A DNA stretch of 64,000 nt from JBKPNX01 sp050729115 (GTDB lineage Bacteria; Pseudomonadota; Alphaproteobacteria; Geminicoccales; Geminicoccaceae), in assembly GCA_050729115.1 (NCBI GenBank), contig JBOHKK010000001.1, forward strand, positions 1-64,000, given 5' to 3'. The position numbers and the translations under genes are program-made. Below the pieces are notes generated by a model. The model was given only the letters and a program-made list of their open reading frames with translations, did no database searches and was not told the DNA's origin. Below, piece by piece: positions 1 to 9,484 of the stretch (its first letter is position 1; each line of letters opens with the position of its first letter).

Positions 1-1453
1 TCCGCCCTGCCAGGGCACGCCTGTCCTCCGGCAGGTCGGCATCGGGCGCGTCCCGGTCGAGCGCGTGGGCGACCGCGAAGCCCAGACGAGCGATGTCGTC
101 CGGCGCGGCGCGCACGGCCTCGATCGCGAGGTCATCGATGCGCGTGGCATCGGGCGTGAGGAGGAAGACCGGGCTCAGCACGCCGGGCGTCGCGTCCCGA
201 ACGGACGCGTCCTGCCAGAGCGGGATCCCTTTCCCGGCGGCCTCGGCGAACGAGGCGTTGCGCGCCGCCTGGCGCAGGCTGAGCGCGAGGCGCGGCGCCG
301 TATTCGGCACGTCCTCGCCGAGCACCAGGACCGCATCCGCGTCCTCCACCTCGCGCAGCGAGGGCGTGCGCGCCGGCCCGTGCCGGAGCACGTCCCGGAT
401 CGTGCGGACGATGCGATCCTCGGCCGGGGCGATGCCGCTACAGAAGCGCTCCTCGCCGACCAGGGTGCGCAGCGCGAAATTCGCCTCGAGCGAGGCCCGG
501 GGCGAGCCGATCCCGATCGCCCGCCCGGCGTGGACGAGCTCGGCGAAGCGTTCGACGGCGCGGCTCGCCTCGAGGGGAGCCAAGGACTGGCCGTCTCGCC
601 GCCAAAGCGGGCGGCGCAGGCGATCGGCGCGGTTGACGAAGTCGTAGCCGAAGCGGCCGCGATCGCACAAAAAATAGCCGTTCACCGCGCCGTTGTAGCG
701 ATTGACGATGCGCCGCACCTCGCCGTAGCGGGCATTCGGACTGGTGTTGCACCCGAGCGCGCAGTGCACGCAGATCGACGGCGTGGAGCGCAGGTCCCAT
801 TTGCGCGTGTAGCGGGCCGAGAGCGTCTTGTCGGTGAACACCCCGGTCGGGCAGACCTCCGCCAGGTTGCCGCTGAACTCGCTCTCGAGGGTGCCGTCCC
901 GCTCCCGGCCGAAGTAGACGTGGTCGTGGATGCCCATGGCGTGGAGGTCGCGGCCGCCGGCGTAGTCGCGATAGAAGCGCACGCAGCGGTAGCAGGTGAT
1001 GCACCGGTTCATCTCGTGACCGATGCACGGGCCCAGGTCCTGGTTGCGGAAGGTCCGCTTGCGGAACCGGAAGCGCCGGTACACGTGCCCGGTCATCTGG
1101 GTCATGTCCTGGAGGTGGCACTCGCCGCCCTCCTCGCAGACCGGACAGTCGTGCGGGTGGTTGACCATGAGGAACTCGATCACGCCCGCCCGGAACCGGC
1201 GCGCCTCCTCGTCCTCGATCGCGATGCGAGCACCGTCCTTGACCGGCGTCATGCAGGCCATCGCGATCGTCCCGCGGGTGTCGCTCTCGTCCTTGAACTG
1301 CTTGATCGCGCACTGCCGGCAGGCGCCGACCGAGCCCATCGTCGGATGCCAGCAGAAGTACGGCACATCGAGGCCGAGCGAGAGGCAGGCATGCAGGAGG
1401 TTGCCGCCCGCGCCCACCTGGTACTGCCTGCCGTCGATGTCGATCGTGGGCAT
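1..1453 (-). CDS. nuoG: NADH-quinone oxidoreductase subunit G, C-terminal part outside window
   Basis: Large iron-sulfur subunit of respiratory complex I, in the peripheral arm that passes electrons from NADH towards quinone. Reading leftwards from the ATG at 1453, the protein begins MPTIDIDGRQYQ. It shows an N-terminal 2Fe-2S ferredoxin domain (CWHPTMGSVGACRQC), the His-Cys cluster motif HDCPVCEEGGEC, a 4Fe-4S motif CITCYRCVRFY and the molybdopterin-oxidoreductase-type cluster CVHCALGC. The reading frame stays open to the first base of the window, so about 484 residues are visible and the rest of the catalytic-like domain is missing. It follows nuoF with a 3-base gap. Large opposite-strand frames here are shadows. 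Confidence 0.95.
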   Translation of the reverse strand, partial: MPTIDIDGRQYQVGAGGNLLHACLSLGLDVPYFCWHPTMGSVGACRQCAIKQFKDESDTRGTIAMACMTPVKDGARIAIEDEEARRFRAGVIEFLMVNHPHDCPVCEEGGECHLQDMTQMTGHVYRRFRFRKRTFRNQDLGPCIGHEMNRCITCYRCVRFYRDYAGGRDLHAMGIHDHVYFGRERDGTLESEFSGNLAEVCPTGVFTDKTLSARYTRKWDLRSTPSICVHCALGCNTSPNARYGEVRRIVNRYNGAVNGYFLCDRGRFGYDFVNRADRLRRPLWRRDGQSLAPLEASRAVERFAELVHAGRAIGIGSPRASLEANFALRTLVGEERFCSGIAPAEDRIVRTIRDVLRHGPARTPSLREVEDADAVLVLGEDVPNTAPRLALSLRQAARNASFAEAAGKGIPLWQDASVRDATPGVLSPVFLLTPDATRIDDLAIEAVRAAPDDIARLGFAVAHALDRDAPDADLPEDRRALAGR

Positions 1454-1456
1454 GAG

Positions 1457-2731
1457 CTAGCTCCAGGGACAGCCTCGGTCGCGGATGTGGCGCTCGAAGT
1501 CGCTCCGGAAGTACTGGAGCCCGGTCTCGAGCGGCATCATGGCGCCCGGGGCGTGCGCGCAGAACGTCCTGCCCATGCCCAGGAACTCCGTATGCATGGC
1601 GAGCGTGTCCAGGTCCTCGAGCCGCCCCTCGCCGCGCTCGATCGCGTCCAGGATGCGCGCGGTCCACGGCAGGCCGTCGCGGCACGGCGTGCACCAGCCG
1701 CATGACTCGCGCGCGAAGAAGTATTCGAGGTTGCGCAGCATGCCGACGGGGCAGGTGCGGTCGTCGAGCACGATCATAGTGCCCGTGCCGAGCCGGCTGC
1801 CCGCGCCCTCAATGCTCGCGAAGTCCATCGGCAGATCGAGGTGCTCCTCCGTGAGGAAACCGGTCGAGGCGCCGCCGGGGAGCAGCGCACGGAAGCCGAA
1901 GCCGTCGCGCATGCCGCCGGCGTGCTCCTCGAGCAGCTCGTGCACGGTGGTGCCCATCGGCAGCTCCCAGACCCCGGGGCGCCGCACCTTGCCCGAGGCG
2001 CCGTAGAGCTTGGTGCCGCCGTCCTCGGTGCGGCTGAGGCCCCGGAACCATTCGGCGCCGCGGATCACGATGTGGGGGACGTTGACCAGGGTCTCGACGT
2101 TGTTGACCACCGTCGGCTGGCCCCAGAGGCCAGCTGCCTGCGGATAGGGCGGCTTCTGCCGCGGGATCGGCCGCTTGCCCTCGAGGGCGGCGATGAGGCC
2201 CGTCTCCTCGCCGCAGATGTAGCGGCCCGCGCTGGTGTGGAGATGGAGCTCGAAGTCGAAGCCCGAGCCCAGGATGTTCTTGCCCAGGTAGCCCTGCTGG
2301 CGGGCTTCGGCCATCGCTCGTTTCAGGCGCTCGGCCGCGAGCACGTATTCGGCGCGCAGGAAGACGTAGCCCACGCTCGCCTGCACGGCGTAGCCGGTGA
2401 CGATCATCGCCTCGACCATCTGGTGGGGATCGCCTTCCAGCAGGAGGCGGTCCTTGAAGGTGCCGGGCTCCATCTCGTCGGCGTTGGCGATCACGTACTT
2501 GGGCCTGGGCGCATCCTCGCCCAGCGGCACGAAGCTCCATTTCATCCCGGTCGGAAAGCCGGCGCCGCCGCGGCCACGCAGGTTCGACCTCTTCACCTCC
2601 TCCGTGATCGCCTCGGGCGCCATCTCGACGAGCGCCTTGCGCATCGCGCGATAGCCGCCCGCCTTCTCGTAGGCGGGCAGGTCCAGGGGCTCCCGGTCGG
2701 GCCGGATGTTCTGTGTGAGCGGTCGCTCCAT
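1457..2731 (-). CDS. nuoF: NADH-quinone oxidoreductase subunit F
   Basis: NADH-binding flavoprotein subunit of complex I, where NADH is oxidised and FMN is bound. The 424-residue product has the expected family length. Visible motifs are the glycine-rich NADH/FMN region RGRGGAGFPTGMKW near residue 50, CGEETGLI near residue 175, and the C-terminal 4Fe-4S motif ESCGWCTPCRDG near residue 345. The ATG at 2731 lies 10 bases after the nuoE stop, and the gene is followed at once by nuoG, so it is part of one operon transcribed leftwards. Confidence 0.97.
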   Translation of the reverse strand: MERPLTQNIRPDREPLDLPAYEKAGGYRAMRKALVEMAPEAITEEVKRSNLRGRGGAGFPTGMKWSFVPLGEDAPRPKYVIANADEMEPGTFKDRLLLEGDPHQMVEAMIVTGYAVQASVGYVFLRAEYVLAAERLKRAMAEARQQGYLGKNILGSGFDFELHLHTSAGRYICGEETGLIAALEGKRPIPRQKPPYPQAAGLWGQPTVVNNVETLVNVPHIVIRGAEWFRGLSRTEDGGTKLYGASGKVRRPGVWELPMGTTVHELLEEHAGGMRDGFGFRALLPGGASTGFLTEEHLDLPMDFASIEGAGSRLGTGTMIVLDDRTCPVGMLRNLEYFFARESCGWCTPCRDGLPWTARILDAIERGEGRLEDLDTLAMHTEFLGMGRTFCAHAPGAMMPLETGLQYFRSDFERHIRDRGCPWS

Positions 2732-2741
2732 CGGAAGGCTC

Positions 2742-3209
2742 CTAGCGGTAACGGTCCAGGATGGCGGCCGCCGTTTCCGGCTCGAGCTCCCGGTGCAGAT
2801 CGTCGTTCACCATCATCACCGGCGCGTGGTCGCAATCGCCGAGGCACACCGTGGGCAGGAGGGTGAAGCGGCCGTCCGGCGTGGTGTCGCCGAAGCCGAC
2901 CCCGAGCCGCTCGCAGAGCCGCGCGGACACCTGCTCGTAGCCCATGAGCCAGCAGCTGACGCTGTCGCATACGAGGATGACGTGGCGCCCCACCGGGCTG
3001 CGGAAGATCAGGTTGTAGAAGGTCGCGACGGCCTCGAGGTCCTCCGTCGCGAGGCGAAGAAAGGCAGCGAGGTCCGCGAGCGTCGCGTCCGAGACCCACC
3101 CGCGCCGCCGCTGCAGGGCCTTCAGCGACTCGACGCTCGCCGCCTGCGCATCGCCGCCGTACTGCGAGAGCACCTCCTCGATCTCCTGCCTTTCCTCCTC
3201 GCTCAGCAT
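2742..3209 (-). CDS. nuoE: NADH-quinone oxidoreductase subunit E
   Basis: Small 2Fe-2S subunit of complex I that partners NuoF in the NADH dehydrogenase module. The 155-residue protein starts MLSEEERQEIEEV at the ATG at 3209. It has the thioredoxin-like fold signature with cluster ligands in CDSVSC and CLGDCDHAP, separated by about 36 residues as in the family. It lies between nuoCD (8 bases upstream) and nuoF (10 bases downstream). The start codon chosen is the first ATG in frame after the nuoCD stop. Confidence 0.95.
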   Translation of the reverse strand: MLSEEERQEIEEVLSQYGGDAQAASVESLKALQRRRGWVSDATLADLAAFLRLATEDLEAVATFYNLIFRSPVGRHVILVCDSVSCWLMGYEQVSARLCERLGVGFGDTTPDGRFTLLPTVCLGDCDHAPVMMVNDDLHRELEPETAAAILDRYR

Positions 3210-3217
3210 GGGAACTC

Positions 3218-5011
3218 CTAACGGTCGACGTCGCCCATGACGAAGTCGATGCTGCCGAGGATGGCGATCAGATCCGGCAGCATGGCGCCGCGGGCGATCA
3301 GCGGAATCATCTGGAGATGCGGGAACGAGGGCGTGCGGATGCGCGTCCGATACGAGATCGTGCTGCCGTCGCTGATCAGGTAATAGGCGTTGATCCCCTT
3401 GGTGGCCTCGATCGCCACGCAGGCCTCGCCGGGCGGGATCACCGGGCCCCAGCTCACGTTCAAGAAGTGCGTGATCAGGGTCTCGATGTCGTGCATGGTG
3501 CGGTCCTTGATCGGCGGGGTCGTGAGCGGGTGGCGCGCCTTGTAGTCGCCCGCCGGCATGTTCTCCAGGCACTGCTCGACGATCCGCAGGCTCTGGCGCA
3601 TCTCCGCCACGCGCACCGCGGTGCGGTCGTAGCAGTCGCCGTTCTGTGCGGTCGGGATCTCGAACTCGAACCGGTCATAGCCGGAGTAGGGTCGCGCCTT
3701 GCGCAGATCCCAGCCGAAGCCGGTGGCGCGCAGGCCCGGTCCGGTCACGCCCCAGGCGATCGCCTCCTCGGTGCTGTAGGCGCCGACCCCGACGGTGCGC
3801 CGCTTGAAGATCCGGTTGCCCATGACCATCCGGTCGTACTCGTCGAGCCGGCGCGGCATGTAGGCGAGGAACTCGCGGATCAGCCGGTCCCAGCCCTCTG
3901 GCAGGTCGTCGGCCACGCCGCCGATGCGAAACCAGCCGGGGTGCATGCGGAAGCCGCAGATCGCCTCGGTGATGTCGAAGATGCGCTCGCGATCCGTGAA
4001 CATGAAGAAGACCGGCGAGAGCGCGCCCAGGTCCTGCGCCATGGTGCCGTAGAAGACGAGGTGGCTCGCGATCCGGAACAGCTCGCACAGCATCACCCGG
4101 ATCACTTCCGTGCGCTCCGGCACCTCGATCCCGGCGAGACGCTCGACCGCGAGCACATAGGGCAGGTTGTTCATGACCCCGCCCAGGTAGTCGACGCGGT
4201 CGGTGTAGGGGATGTAGGTGTGCCAGGACTGCCGCTCGCCCATCTTCTCGGCGGCGCGGTGGTGGTAGCCGATGTCGGGGACCGCGTCGACGATCTCCTC
4301 GCCGTCGAGCTGCAGGATCACGCGAAAGACGCCGTGCACGCTCGGGTGATTGGGTCCCAGATTGAGGAACATGAACTCGGCGTCGTCGCTGGCCCGCGCC
4401 ATGCCCCAATCCTCCGGCCTGAAGCGCAGCGCCTCCTGCTCGCGCTCCTGCCGGTCGTCGGGAAGCTCGAACGGACCCATCTCCGTCGCGCGCGCCGGAT
4501 GATCCTTGCGCAGAGGATGCCCCTCCCAGGTGGGTGGCATCAGGATGCGGCGCAGATGGGGATGGCCGTCGAAGGTCACGCCCAACATGTCCCACGCCTC
4601 GCGCTCGTACCAATTGGCCACGGGCCAGAAGTCGGTAACCGAGGCGAGGCGAGGCTCGTCGTCATCGAGCGCGACCTTGAGGCGGAGATCCGCGTTCCGC
4701 TCGAGCGAGAGCAGGTGGTAGACGGTGGTGAAGGCGGACGGCGGCTGGTGGTCGCGATGCTCGCGTGCCCGCTCGTCGATCGCCGTCAGGTCGAACAGCA
4801 TGGCGTAAGGCCGCGGCGCCTCTTCCTTGAGATAGCGAAGCAGGCGCGGCGCGTCGTCCTTTTGGACCCAGATCGTCGGGATGCCGTCCACGGTCGCCTG
4901 CGGCAGAGCGGCGATCTGCCCGAACCGGGCATGCAGCTCATCGAGAATGCCGGTCGCGCCCTCGGGCGCGTTGGCGGGGCGATCGCGTGCCTCGTGCCTC
5001 GAGGGGCTCAT
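3218..5011 (-). CDS. nuoC: NADH-quinone oxidoreductase subunit C/D fusion
   Basis: Fused subunits C and D of complex I, in the connecting module next to the quinone site. Of 597 residues, roughly the first 190 match the 30-kDa NuoC domain (ending in the HPLRKDHP region) and residues from about 208 match the 49-kDa NuoD domain (LNLGPNHPSVHGV, then GYHHRAAEK, and a C-terminal SIDFVMGDVDR). Fusion of C and D is known from E. coli-like complexes and from some alphaproteobacterial second copies. The start ATG at 5011 overlaps the nuoB stop by 4 bases, implying translational coupling. nuoCD is the usual name for the fused gene. Confidence 0.96.
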   Translation of the reverse strand: MSPSRHEARDRPANAPEGATGILDELHARFGQIAALPQATVDGIPTIWVQKDDAPRLLRYLKEEAPRPYAMLFDLTAIDERAREHRDHQPPSAFTTVYHLLSLERNADLRLKVALDDDEPRLASVTDFWPVANWYEREAWDMLGVTFDGHPHLRRILMPPTWEGHPLRKDHPARATEMGPFELPDDRQEREQEALRFRPEDWGMARASDDAEFMFLNLGPNHPSVHGVFRVILQLDGEEIVDAVPDIGYHHRAAEKMGERQSWHTYIPYTDRVDYLGGVMNNLPYVLAVERLAGIEVPERTEVIRVMLCELFRIASHLVFYGTMAQDLGALSPVFFMFTDRERIFDITEAICGFRMHPGWFRIGGVADDLPEGWDRLIREFLAYMPRRLDEYDRMVMGNRIFKRRTVGVGAYSTEEAIAWGVTGPGLRATGFGWDLRKARPYSGYDRFEFEIPTAQNGDCYDRTAVRVAEMRQSLRIVEQCLENMPAGDYKARHPLTTPPIKDRTMHDIETLITHFLNVSWGPVIPPGEACVAIEATKGINAYYLISDGSTISYRTRIRTPSFPHLQMIPLIARGAMLPDLIAILGSIDFVMGDVDR

Positions 5012-5646
5012 ACGTGGTCGGGCTCGCGCAGCGTGGTGGCGCTCATGCGTTGGTCGCGCTTGAGGTCACGAAAGCTCGGCCGCTCCGCGTGGGCGACGCC
5101 TTGCGGACCGAGGACCCAGCTGAGCGGGCGCCGGTCCGTGCCGATCGCCTCCTGCAGCAGGATGAGCCCCTCCAGCAGGGCCTCCGGCCGCGGCGGGCAG
5201 CCGGGCACGTAGACGTCGACCGGCAGGAAGCTGTCCACGCCCTGCACCACGCTGTAGACGTCGTACATGCCGCCAGAATTGGCGCACGAGCCCATCGAGA
5301 TGACCCAGCGCGGCGCCATCATCTGATCGTAGAGACGCCGTATGACCGGCGCCATCTTGGTGAAGACGGTGCCCGAGATGACGATCAGGTCGGCCTCGCG
5401 CGGGGTCGCCCGGATCACTTCCGAGCCGAAGCGGCTCATGTCGTACTTGCTGGTCAGCGCGGTCGCCATCTCGACGTAGCAGCACGACAGGCCGAAATTG
5501 TAGGGCCAGATCGAGTTCTTGCGGCCCCATGCCACGACGTCCTGCAGCCGGCCGAAGAAGAGGCTGCGCTGCACCGCCTCGTCGAACGAGCCTTTGCCCT
5601 GCTCGATGCCGGGGTGGCTCCGCGGCCGGGTGAACGTCCAGCGCAT
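5008..5646 (-). CDS. nuoB: NADH-quinone oxidoreductase subunit B
   Basis: Subunit that carries iron-sulfur cluster N2, the last cluster before quinone in complex I. The protein of 212 residues starts at the ATG at 5646 (MRWTFTRPRSHPG). It has the tandem cysteine motif LSCCYVEMAT near residue 50, the further ligands GSCANSGG near residue 115 and PGCPPRPEALL near residue 145. It is slightly longer than many NuoB proteins because of a C-terminal tail. It overlaps nuoCD by 4 bases and follows nuoA by 2 bases. A much longer frame runs on upstream through nuoA, but the family start and coupling favour 5646. Confidence 0.96.
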   Translation of the reverse strand: MRWTFTRPRSHPGIEQGKGSFDEAVQRSLFFGRLQDVVAWGRKNSIWPYNFGLSCCYVEMATALTSKYDMSRFGSEVIRATPREADLIVISGTVFTKMAPVIRRLYDQMMAPRWVISMGSCANSGGMYDVYSVVQGVDSFLPVDVYVPGCPPRPEALLEGLILLQEAIGTDRRPLSWVLGPQGVAHAERPSFRDLKRDQRMSATTLREPDHV

Positions 5647-5648
5647 GA

Positions 5649-6041
5649 TCAGGCTTTCCTCGCTGCCGGGCGCCTGCGGCGCGGCGGCGGGGCCCAGTCG
5701 AGCGCGCCGACGCGCCACAGATAGACCAGCGCGCCGAGCAGGATGCCGATGAAGATCAGGACCTCGATGTAGCCGGCCCAGCCGACCTCGCGAAAGCTGA
5801 TCGCCCAGGCGAAGATGAACACCGCCTCGAGGTCGAAGATCACGAACAGCACGGCGACCAGGTAGAACTTGGCCGAGAAGCGGCCGCGGGCGTCGCCCAC
5901 CGTCACGATGCCCGACTCGAACTGCTCCTCGGTCGCCATGCCGCGATGGCGTTCGCCGAGGACGTACGAAAGCCCAAGGATCGCAGCGACCAGCGCCACG
6001 GTGGCGGCGATGTAGACCAGCAATGGCCAAACGCTGCTCAT
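5649..6041 (-). CDS. nuoA: NADH-quinone oxidoreductase subunit A
   Basis: Small membrane subunit of complex I. The 130-residue protein begins MSSVWPLLVYIAATVA at the ATG at 6041 and has three hydrophobic helices. The conserved loop after helix 1 (YVLGERHRG followed by ESGIVTVGDARGRFSAKFY) and FDLEAVFIFAWA are typical of NuoA. It is the first gene of the nuo operon visible here. An in-frame upstream start at 6119 exists but would add a non-family, Cys-containing extension, so 6041 is preferred. The ribosome site in front is weak. Confidence 0.93.
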   Translation of the reverse strand: MSSVWPLLVYIAATVALVAAILGLSYVLGERHRGMATEEQFESGIVTVGDARGRFSAKFYLVAVLFVIFDLEAVFIFAWAISFREVGWAGYIEVLIFIGILLGALVYLWRVGALDWAPPPRRRRPAARKA

Positions 6042-6392
6042 TCCGGCATCCGAAGGAAATGGCGCGACGCGCAAGGGCTCGCAATCGACGCCGTGACAAC
6101 GACTGCTCCCTGACCACACCTGCCAACGAGCGGGTCCGGAGATGGTTCCACGCGCCTTGCCGGTAAGTTGGCGACAGGCCTCGCGAGCCCAGATCCGCCG
6201 AACAGCGGCTTCAAGGCCACGGCCTCCCGCTCACCGAGGCACCTCCCTCGGGTCGGCCGAGCGGTAAGGGACGCGCCTGATGCCGGGACGGGTCGTGACC
6301 GGTAGGAGCCCGCTCCAGGGCAGCCCCCGGATCGCCCCACAGCCTCCGCTCCGGACGCGGTGCGCGTGCTGCGGCGAGGCGGCGTGGCGCCC

Positions 6393-6422
6393 TTGACAGC
6401 GGCGGCGGCGCTCGGGCATAAT
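6393..6422 (+). promoter_or_regulatory. Sigma-70-like promoter before the TRAP binding protein gene
   Basis: TTGACA at 6393-6398 and CATAAT at 6417-6422 with an 18-base spacer, 25 bases upstream of the ATG at 6448. A purine-rich ribosome site (AGGGGGA) lies between. The near-consensus hexamers stand out in an otherwise very GC-rich divergent intergenic region (6042-6447), which I otherwise see as holding only the leader of the nuo operon. Confidence 0.6.
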
Positions 6423-6447
6423 CGCGGCCCGACAGGGGAGGGGGAAC

Positions 6448-7497
6448 ATGCGAATGAGCATCAGGCGGGTGGTGCTCGGCGCCGCCGGCGTCGTGGCGGC
6501 GATCGGGGTCGGAACCGCCGGCGCCCAGGAACGGGTCAACTGGAAGCTCGCGAGCGCGTACCCGAGCACTCTGTCGGTGCTCGGCCCGGCGCCGTTCGAG
6601 ACCGCGGAGGTCCTCGCCACGATCACCGGCGGCGCGCTCGACATCGAGGTCTACGAGCCGGGCGCCCTGGTGCCGCCGCTCGAGACCTTCGATGCGGTCG
6701 CCAAGGGCTCGATCGACGCCGGCTACACCGCCGGCACCTTCTGGGCCGGCAAGGACGTCGCGTTCAACATCTTCTCCGCGATTCCCTTCGGCCCCGCCGC
6801 GCCCGGGTACCTCGCCTGGATGCGCCACGGCGGCGGTCTCGAGCTGCAGGACGAGCTCTACGCCGAGCACGATCTGAAATCGGTGCTGTGCGGCGTGGTC
6901 ACGCCGGAGGCGGCCGGCTGGTTCCGGAAGGAGATCGCGGGGGTCGATGACCTGAGGGGCCTGAAGATGCGCATCGCCGGCCTCGGCGCCCGCGTCATCG
7001 CCGAGCTCGGCGTCTCGCCGCAGCTCCTGGCGCCGGGCGACATCTACCTGGCGCTGGAGACCGGCACCATCGACGCGACCGAGTTCTCGACGCCCGCGGC
7101 CGACGCCAGCCTCGGATTCTACGAGATCGCCGACTATTATTACTTCCCGGGCTGGCATCAGCAGTCGGCCTTCGCGCAGATGCTGATCAACCTCGATGCC
7201 TGGAACGGGCTCTCGGATGCCCATCGGATCGCCATCGAGACCGCCTGCGACGCCACGATCACGCGCACGCTCGCCGAGGGCGAGGCGGCGCAGGCGCAGG
7301 CGCTCGCCGAGCTCGAAGCGAAAGGGGCGCAGGTGCGCACGCTTCCGGACGACGTGCTGGCAGCCCTCGAGGATGCCTGGACCGAGACCGTCGCCGGGCT
7401 CAGCGCCGAGAACGCCTCGTTCAAGGAGGCGTGGGAGAGCTATCAGAGCTTCCGCGACAGCTATCGGCGCTGGCGCGAGGTCGGCTATCTCGACTGA
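6448..7497 (+). CDS. TRAP transporter periplasmic solute-binding protein (DctP family)
   Basis: Periplasmic binding protein of the tripartite ATP-independent transporter type, which captures an organic acid (or amide) for a membrane permease. The 349-residue product has a signal peptide (residues 1-26, ending GTAGAQ) and the family core, including WKLASAYP, the KGSIDAGYT segment, LRGLKMRIAGLG near residue 170 and a GTIDATEFSTPAAD segment near residue 210 where the substrate-gating residues lie. No DctQ or DctM permease gene is adjacent, so it is an orphan here. The substrate is unknown. A sigma-70-like promoter and a good ribosome site precede it. Confidence 0.88.
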   Translation: MRMSIRRVVLGAAGVVAAIGVGTAGAQERVNWKLASAYPSTLSVLGPAPFETAEVLATITGGALDIEVYEPGALVPPLETFDAVAKGSIDAGYTAGTFWAGKDVAFNIFSAIPFGPAAPGYLAWMRHGGGLELQDELYAEHDLKSVLCGVVTPEAAGWFRKEIAGVDDLRGLKMRIAGLGARVIAELGVSPQLLAPGDIYLALETGTIDATEFSTPAADASLGFYEIADYYYFPGWHQQSAFAQMLINLDAWNGLSDAHRIAIETACDATITRTLAEGEAAQAQALAELEAKGAQVRTLPDDVLAALEDAWTETVAGLSAENASFKEAWESYQSFRDSYRRWREVGYLD

Positions 7498-7553
7498 AGC
7501 ATCCGGCGCCAACGCGATTCCCGATCTCTGCCCGCAACGGGGGAGACGCCGTC

Positions 7554-8642
7554 TTGGCGATCCGCCTGACCCACGGCACCCGTCAGCGATTTCGCTACCG
7601 TTACGGCGACATCACGATCCGCGGTGAGGTCGACGACCTCGTCCCGCCGCTCGCGCGCGCCGAGCAACGCCTGAACGACGCGCCACCGCGGCCCTTCTAC
7701 GTCGAGCAGATCCCGGACGAGGGTACCGACTGGGTGGGCGGCTACAAGGCGACGCCGGCGGAGCTGCGCTGCAAGGAGGAGGGCGAGTTCTGCGTCGAGA
7801 TCGGGATCGACGATCCGGCGCTCCGCGAAGGCGACAACCGGCTCGTGCTCGCCACCGCGGACGCGCGCGGCCGGCGGCACGAGGCCCTGCTCGGCTTCGC
7901 CTGGGACCCGCGCCCCCTCCCGTTGCCGCTCGACCTCAGGGACCTTGGCCGCTTTCAGGACATCCAGGAGGTCGGGCAGGCGATCAACGGCGCCTTCGAC
8001 CTCGACCGCGCGCAGAACCTGATCCGCTCGCGCGCGCCGGTCGCCCCCGACGCGTTCTTGGTGCTGGGCTCGCCGCACGCGAGCCAGGAGGCGACCTATG
8101 CCGTCCGCTTTCTGGAGCCGGCGGGCTCGAAGTGGCTCGGCCTCGCCGACTTCATGGCCGGACAGGAGGAGGGCGCGCCGCCGCGCGGGCTCAAGGTCGG
8201 CTGGTCGAGCGCAGGCATGGCGGCCGTGAGCCCGAAGGGCGAGGCGCGGAGCTTCATCGCCTGGGGCGATCACTCGGGCCGGGAGGAGGAGTGGGCGATC
8301 GCGACCCATCCGCCGGCAAAGGTCGGCATCGAGAAGGGCCGGCTGTACCGCGTCCGCCATCAGGTCTGCTTCGCGCACGGGATCGATCGCGTGCGCTTTC
8401 GCGTCTGGCCCGCGGATCAGCCCGAGCCGGACGGCTGGCTCTGCTCCGAGCAGGACGATCGCGTCCCGGATGGCCTGCCGCGCCACCGCCGCGCCTCGTT
8501 CGGACTGTTCCAGCACCTCGGGCATCCGATCGAGTGGTCGGACATCCTGATCGAAGCGCACGCGCCGGCGCCGGACGACCTACCCAAGCCCGGCGCCGGC
8601 CGGGAACCGTTCCTGAAGCGCGCGCGGCCGGGGGCGTTCTAG
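7554..8642 (+). CDS. Unrecognised 362-residue protein
   Basis: I do not recognise this protein. It starts most plausibly at the TTG at 7554 (LAIRLTHGTRQRFRYRYGD), because GGGGGAG lies 7 bases upstream and no ATG is nearby. There is no signal peptide or membrane helix. The N-terminal half (to about residue 120) looks like a beta-rich domain ending in WDPRPLPLPLDLRDL. The C-terminal 200 residues resemble a concanavalin-like or LamG-type beta-sandwich in character (FGLFQHLGHPIEWSDILIE), but that is only an impression. It follows the TRAP binding protein by 56 bases and converges on livF. Confidence 0.7.
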   Translation: MAIRLTHGTRQRFRYRYGDITIRGEVDDLVPPLARAEQRLNDAPPRPFYVEQIPDEGTDWVGGYKATPAELRCKEEGEFCVEIGIDDPALREGDNRLVLATADARGRRHEALLGFAWDPRPLPLPLDLRDLGRFQDIQEVGQAINGAFDLDRAQNLIRSRAPVAPDAFLVLGSPHASQEATYAVRFLEPAGSKWLGLADFMAGQEEGAPPRGLKVGWSSAGMAAVSPKGEARSFIAWGDHSGREEEWAIATHPPAKVGIEKGRLYRVRHQVCFAHGIDRVRFRVWPADQPEPDGWLCSEQDDRVPDGLPRHRRASFGLFQHLGHPIEWSDILIEAHAPAPDDLPKPGAGREPFLKRARPGAF

Positions 8643-8707
8643 ATCTAGATCAGAAGCGGTGGTCCACGTGAGACGCTCGCGCCCGCTCCGATCCGTCGAT
8701 GGCGCGC

Positions 8708-9484
8708 TCAGCCGCCGAGATAGGCGCGCGCGACGCGCTCGTCCCGCAGCAAGTCGTGGCTTCGGCCCTGGTACTTGTTGTCGCCCATCTCGAGGACGTA
8801 GCCGCGATGGGAGTTCTCCAGCGCCAGCGCGGCGTTCTGCTCGACCATCAGGATCGCCAGGCCGAGCTCCTTGTTGATCTCGAGTATCTTCTCGAAGATC
8901 AGATCGACGAGCTTGGGCGCGAGCCCCAAGGTGGGCTCGTCCAGGATCAGAAGCTCCGGGCTGATCATCAGCGCGCGGGCAAGCGAGAGCATCTGCTGCT
9001 CGCCGCCGCTCATCGTCTTGGCGGTCTGGCTCCTGCGCTCGGCCAAGCGCGGGAACAGCTGATGGACGCGCTGCCGCGCCGCGCGCCTCTCCGCTTCGGA
9101 CCTGAGGATCCAGCCGCCCATGTCCAGATGCTCGTCCACGGTCATGTCCGAGAAGACGGCGCGCCCTTGGGTCACGAAGGAGAGCCCCAGGCGGACGATC
9201 TTGTCCGGCGTGAGCGGGGTCAGGTCGGTGCCCTTGAAGACGACGCGCCCCTGCCAGGCGGGCAGGAAGCGCATGATCGTCTTGAGCACCGTCGACTTGC
9301 CGGACCCGTTCGGCCCGATGATGGTGACGATCTCGCGCGGCCTCACCTCCAGCGAGATGCCGTGCAGGATCTCCTGCGGGCCATAGCCGGAGACGATCCG
9401 GTCGACCTCCAGGAAGCCGCCGTTCGTCGGAGCGCCGGCGCCGTCGGTCGCGGCACCGGCGCCGAGGTCAGATCCGTTGGTCAT
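8708..9484 (-). CDS. livF: Branched-chain amino acid ABC transporter ATPase (LivF type)
   Basis: One of two cytoplasmic ATPases that energise uptake of branched-chain amino acids or related compounds. The 258-residue protein has the Walker A motif GPNGSGKST near residue 57, signature MSGGEQQ near residue 158, Walker B LLILDEPTLGL and the LivF-type C-terminus GRSHDLLRDERVARAYLGG. It carries a Gly/Ala-rich N-terminal extension of about 22 residues. It is the last gene of the liv operon, overlapping livG by 17 bases. Confidence 0.95.
   Translation of the reverse strand: MTNGSDLGAGAATDGAGAPTNGGFLEVDRIVSGYGPQEILHGISLEVRPREIVTIIGPNGSGKSTVLKTIMRFLPAWQGRVVFKGTDLTPLTPDKIVRLGLSFVTQGRAVFSDMTVDEHLDMGGWILRSEAERRAARQRVHQLFPRLAERRSQTAKTMSGGEQQMLSLARALMISPELLILDEPTLGLAPKLVDLIFEKILEINKELGLAILMVEQNAALALENSHRGYVLEMGDNKYQGRSHDLLRDERVARAYLGG

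Noticed and set aside
65..1705. Long plus-strand frames opposite nuoG and nuoF
   Set aside because: Antisense shadows; the minus-strand frame shows complete complex I motifs.
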